Part shown: positions 61,851 through 64,000 of the stretch, one piece after another
Layout of the letters: each line of letters starts with the position of its first letter
How positions within the stretch are numbered: the first letter of the stretch is position 1
DNA from: Episyrphus balteatus
Taxonomy: Eukaryota > Arthropoda > Insecta > Diptera > Syrphidae
DNA: 64,000 bases
NCBI RefSeq assembly: GCF_945859705.1
Contig: NC_079137.1
Span: 78,141,150 to 78,205,149 of the forward strand
Reading direction: 5' to 3'
The notes under the pieces: model-generated
What the model was told of the DNA's origin: nothing
What the model saw: the letters and a program-made list of their open reading frames with translations, nothing else
Databases searched by the model: none
Position numbers and translations under genes: made by a program

Positions 61851-62887
61851 GATGTGGTTTTGCTTTGATGATTTTTTAATCCAATCTTTTCTGTGTGTTA
61901 GTTGTGTTGTTAATGAAGATCTACGTTAAAGGAATTTTTTTGATGTTTGATGAACATTTGATGAAGTATTGGTAACTTTTTGGCATTTTTTCTCATATCG
62001 TCTGCTAAAAGGTTAATTCAATTTTGTAATTAGTGATAATATTGAGACTAAGAGATTGATTAGAATTTAATGTGTAGGTCTCAAAGAGGTTAAAGGATCT
62101 ACTAGAGATTTATATTTGCTTAGCTTATGTGAGTTTTTTCAAGCATAAAAGTAATTGGTTTCGTTGGGTTCCTTTTTCTTACAAATGGGAAAACATTTAA
62201 GTATCAGTATAAGTTATGAGCTTCTACAATTTTTTTGAAGAAAAGAATTTGAAGTGATAATATCCTCATTTTCTTTTTTTTAATCTTAAGTGGTATTGTT
62301 ATTTTGAAAGAGTTCCCAGTGAAATGATTTTAAAATCTCATATTTTGTTAGGATACTTCCCTTTTATTAAATGTCTAAACTTAATTATATTCATAAAAAT
62401 AATTTGTTTTTAACTTATTTCTACTTTTAACACTTAAAAAACCCAAATTTAGTAAAACAATTTCTATACAAAAATTATAGTTTTGTTTTAATTTTTATTA
62501 TTTTTTTTTTCCTATCGAAAGTTGTATAAATAAATTTGGGAATTTTGATTAATTTAATACCTAATTGCATTTTAAAATTTGACATTTTCGAAATCTGAAA
62601 TGCATCACCTTAATTCCCTATAAAATTTAGCTAAATTTTTAAAAATTTAAAAACACAAACCCTTAAATATCTCGAAACATGAAAAAATTAACATACCTAT
62701 ACCTTTTTCAAATGCAACAGTTTATATATTAAAATTTGGTGCTTAAAACTAATTTAGGAGAAAACTGCTCAAACAGTCCATTTAGTCGAATTTTGAGTGA
62801 ATTTTTCAATTAATGATTGATTTTTTACTAGTGTTTTCTACAAAAGAAGTTTAGTTATTTTTTTTCAATAATCAGACAAAGTTCTTA
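61851..62887. other. A+T-rich stretch
   Basis: Nothing recognisable. Confidence 0.5.
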
Positions 62888-64000
62888 TCTTCTATAAATC
62901 GATGAACCATGGCAGCCACCACAAAAAAGTGACGCCATTTTCTAACGTTACACTCTCGCACTTTCGCAGTGCGGCAAAAAATTTCAATTCAAAATTAAAA
63001 GTATACCTACTATTAGAGATACAAAAATCTTCTATAGCTTATTATGGGGCTATGACAAAATGATGATTTTGGGTAAAAGAAATTTTTTTTGACAATTCTA
63101 AAGATTCCAGGTAAAAGATGAGGAGAAAAAAAATTAGGAGTCTGATACGGATTTTTTTCCAACACTCTGCATTTCGAAATATGAATTTTTGAAAAACACC
63201 TTGTTTTTTAGGGGTATTTTTGGGTAATTTTTGATTTTTAGCTTTTTTTTTAGCTTTCAAAAAATCTCAAACATATAGGGCATGTAGGTTTTGGCCTTAT
63301 GCATACATATGCAAAAACTTGGAATCGTTTAGTGAGTTTTGACTGAATAACGGAAGAAACAAGTTTAAAAAAAAAACACTTTTTTTGACCGTTTTTAACC
63401 GATTTTCATCGTTTTTTATTTTTATCTTTTTTTCTTTAATAGATACAGGAATAAAGTATATGGAGTAATGATAGACCATGACTACGATTAAATGTGTGCG
63501 GAATTTTGATCATTTTCGTAAACACAATTTTGAGATAACGGTAAAATAAATTAGAATTATAATTCAACAGGTTATAACTTTTGACCAAGAGCAGATAGAA
63601 ATTTTATTAAACTTTTACAATTACCTTTCATTTGGTATATCACACATAACGGTAGACTAACTACAAGCTACACAATGTTAAATCAATAAACTTGCGAAAA
63701 AACACCAGTGTGTGAAGTACCGTAATCTCAGTCTGGAAATTCGACATGGTTGACTTTAAAAAATTCTAACTTTTCTTATAGGAATCTTTGAAATGAGGTT
63801 GATAAGTCATATGAAAGGTGAAATAATAAGCTTTCACATGGTATAAAATTTTGTATAGGTTGTCAAACAAAAAAATTGATTCCATAGCGTGAGAACATAA
63901 ATGTTTTTTCTGCTTTTTTTTAATGAAATTTTATCGAGTTCAAAAAATTCTAGCCCTTTTTGTAGATGTCTCATAGACCTGATCGATATATATATTTTGA
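62888..64000 (+). mobile_element. ACGTGATAACGTC family, copy C (cut by window edge)
   Basis: Begins inside the terminal region (TATAAATCGATGAACCATGG; the GACGTGATAACGTC motif itself is missing) and continues with GCAGCCACCAC and AAAGTGACGCCATTT. The hairpin CGCACT...AGTGCG, CCGTAATCTCAGT (63720) and GATCGATATATATATTTTGA at the last bases follow. That last text matches the inverse of copy A around 19655-19675. About 0.25 kb of copy B (about 32050-32310) is absent. The element runs beyond the window. Confidence 0.65.

Noticed and set aside
1..64000. CRISPR arrays, bacterial operons, LTR retrotransposons, reverse transcriptase or viral genes
   Set aside because: No regular 20-50 bp spacer/repeat pattern, no prokaryotic gene layout and no recognisable RT, integrase or capsid motif in any frame long enough to judge.

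Overview
The window is A+T-rich (by eye about 70%), gene-poor eukaryotic DNA with short spliced introns, poly-T tracts, many decayed DNA transposons and degenerate tandem arrays. The one convincing gene encodes a DUF1091/CheA-like secreted protein. That family is best known from, and expanded in, flies, so a dipteran (probably brachyceran) genome is the most likely source; the genus cannot be determined. There is no bacterial-type gene organisation, no CRISPR array and no rRNA or tRNA gene that can be defended.

The left part (1-13.2 kb) starts with a near-perfect 178-nt hairpin and an interspersed repeat. A foldback of AAATCC-type words follows. Next is the only confident gene (3174-3879, three exons, 187 codons). 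After it come a complete non-autonomous hAT element with a perfect 8-bp target duplication (6400-7750), a G+C-richer island (8.46-9.96 kb) and a degenerate repeat field (11.1-13.2 kb).

The middle part (13.25-40.6 kb) alternates G+C-richer islands with A+T-rich filler. The islands lie near 13.3-15.8, 24.5-26.1, 30.6-30.95, 34.7-35.9 and 38.6-40.6 kb. The first island may contain a promoter and 5' exon ending in a strong splice donor at 15814/15815. The filler holds a TIR element (17089-18011), a second hAT element with a near-perfect target duplication (22091-23265), two foldback elements (36.2-36.9 and 37.6-38.3 kb), and copies of a family called here the ACGTGATAACGTC family. Its copies are at 19.27-20.15, 31.90-33.55, 53.23-53.78 and 62.89 kb to the right window edge.

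The right part (40.6-64 kb) holds a roughly 125-bp degenerate array built around TGGCAACC (40.9-42.9 kb) and a repeat field (44.3-47.4 kb). It also has a nested foldback cluster (48.96-50.59 kb), a piggyBac-like element bounded by TTAA (54369-55817) and a roughly 104-bp tandem array (58.6-59.2 kb). Further islands lie at 43.1-44.3, 47.4-48.2, 50.8-52.45, 56.3-58.5 and 59.2-61.85 kb.

The islands share the octamer TCGTCCTT/AAGGACGA. I located 15 copies, all in islands or at an island edge, against roughly one expected from composition for the whole window. The window therefore looks like a regulatory landscape, perhaps long introns or flanks of a developmental gene whose coding exons mostly lie outside. 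That interpretation is inference. The octamer enrichment, the transposon boundaries and the DUF1091 gene structure can be read directly.
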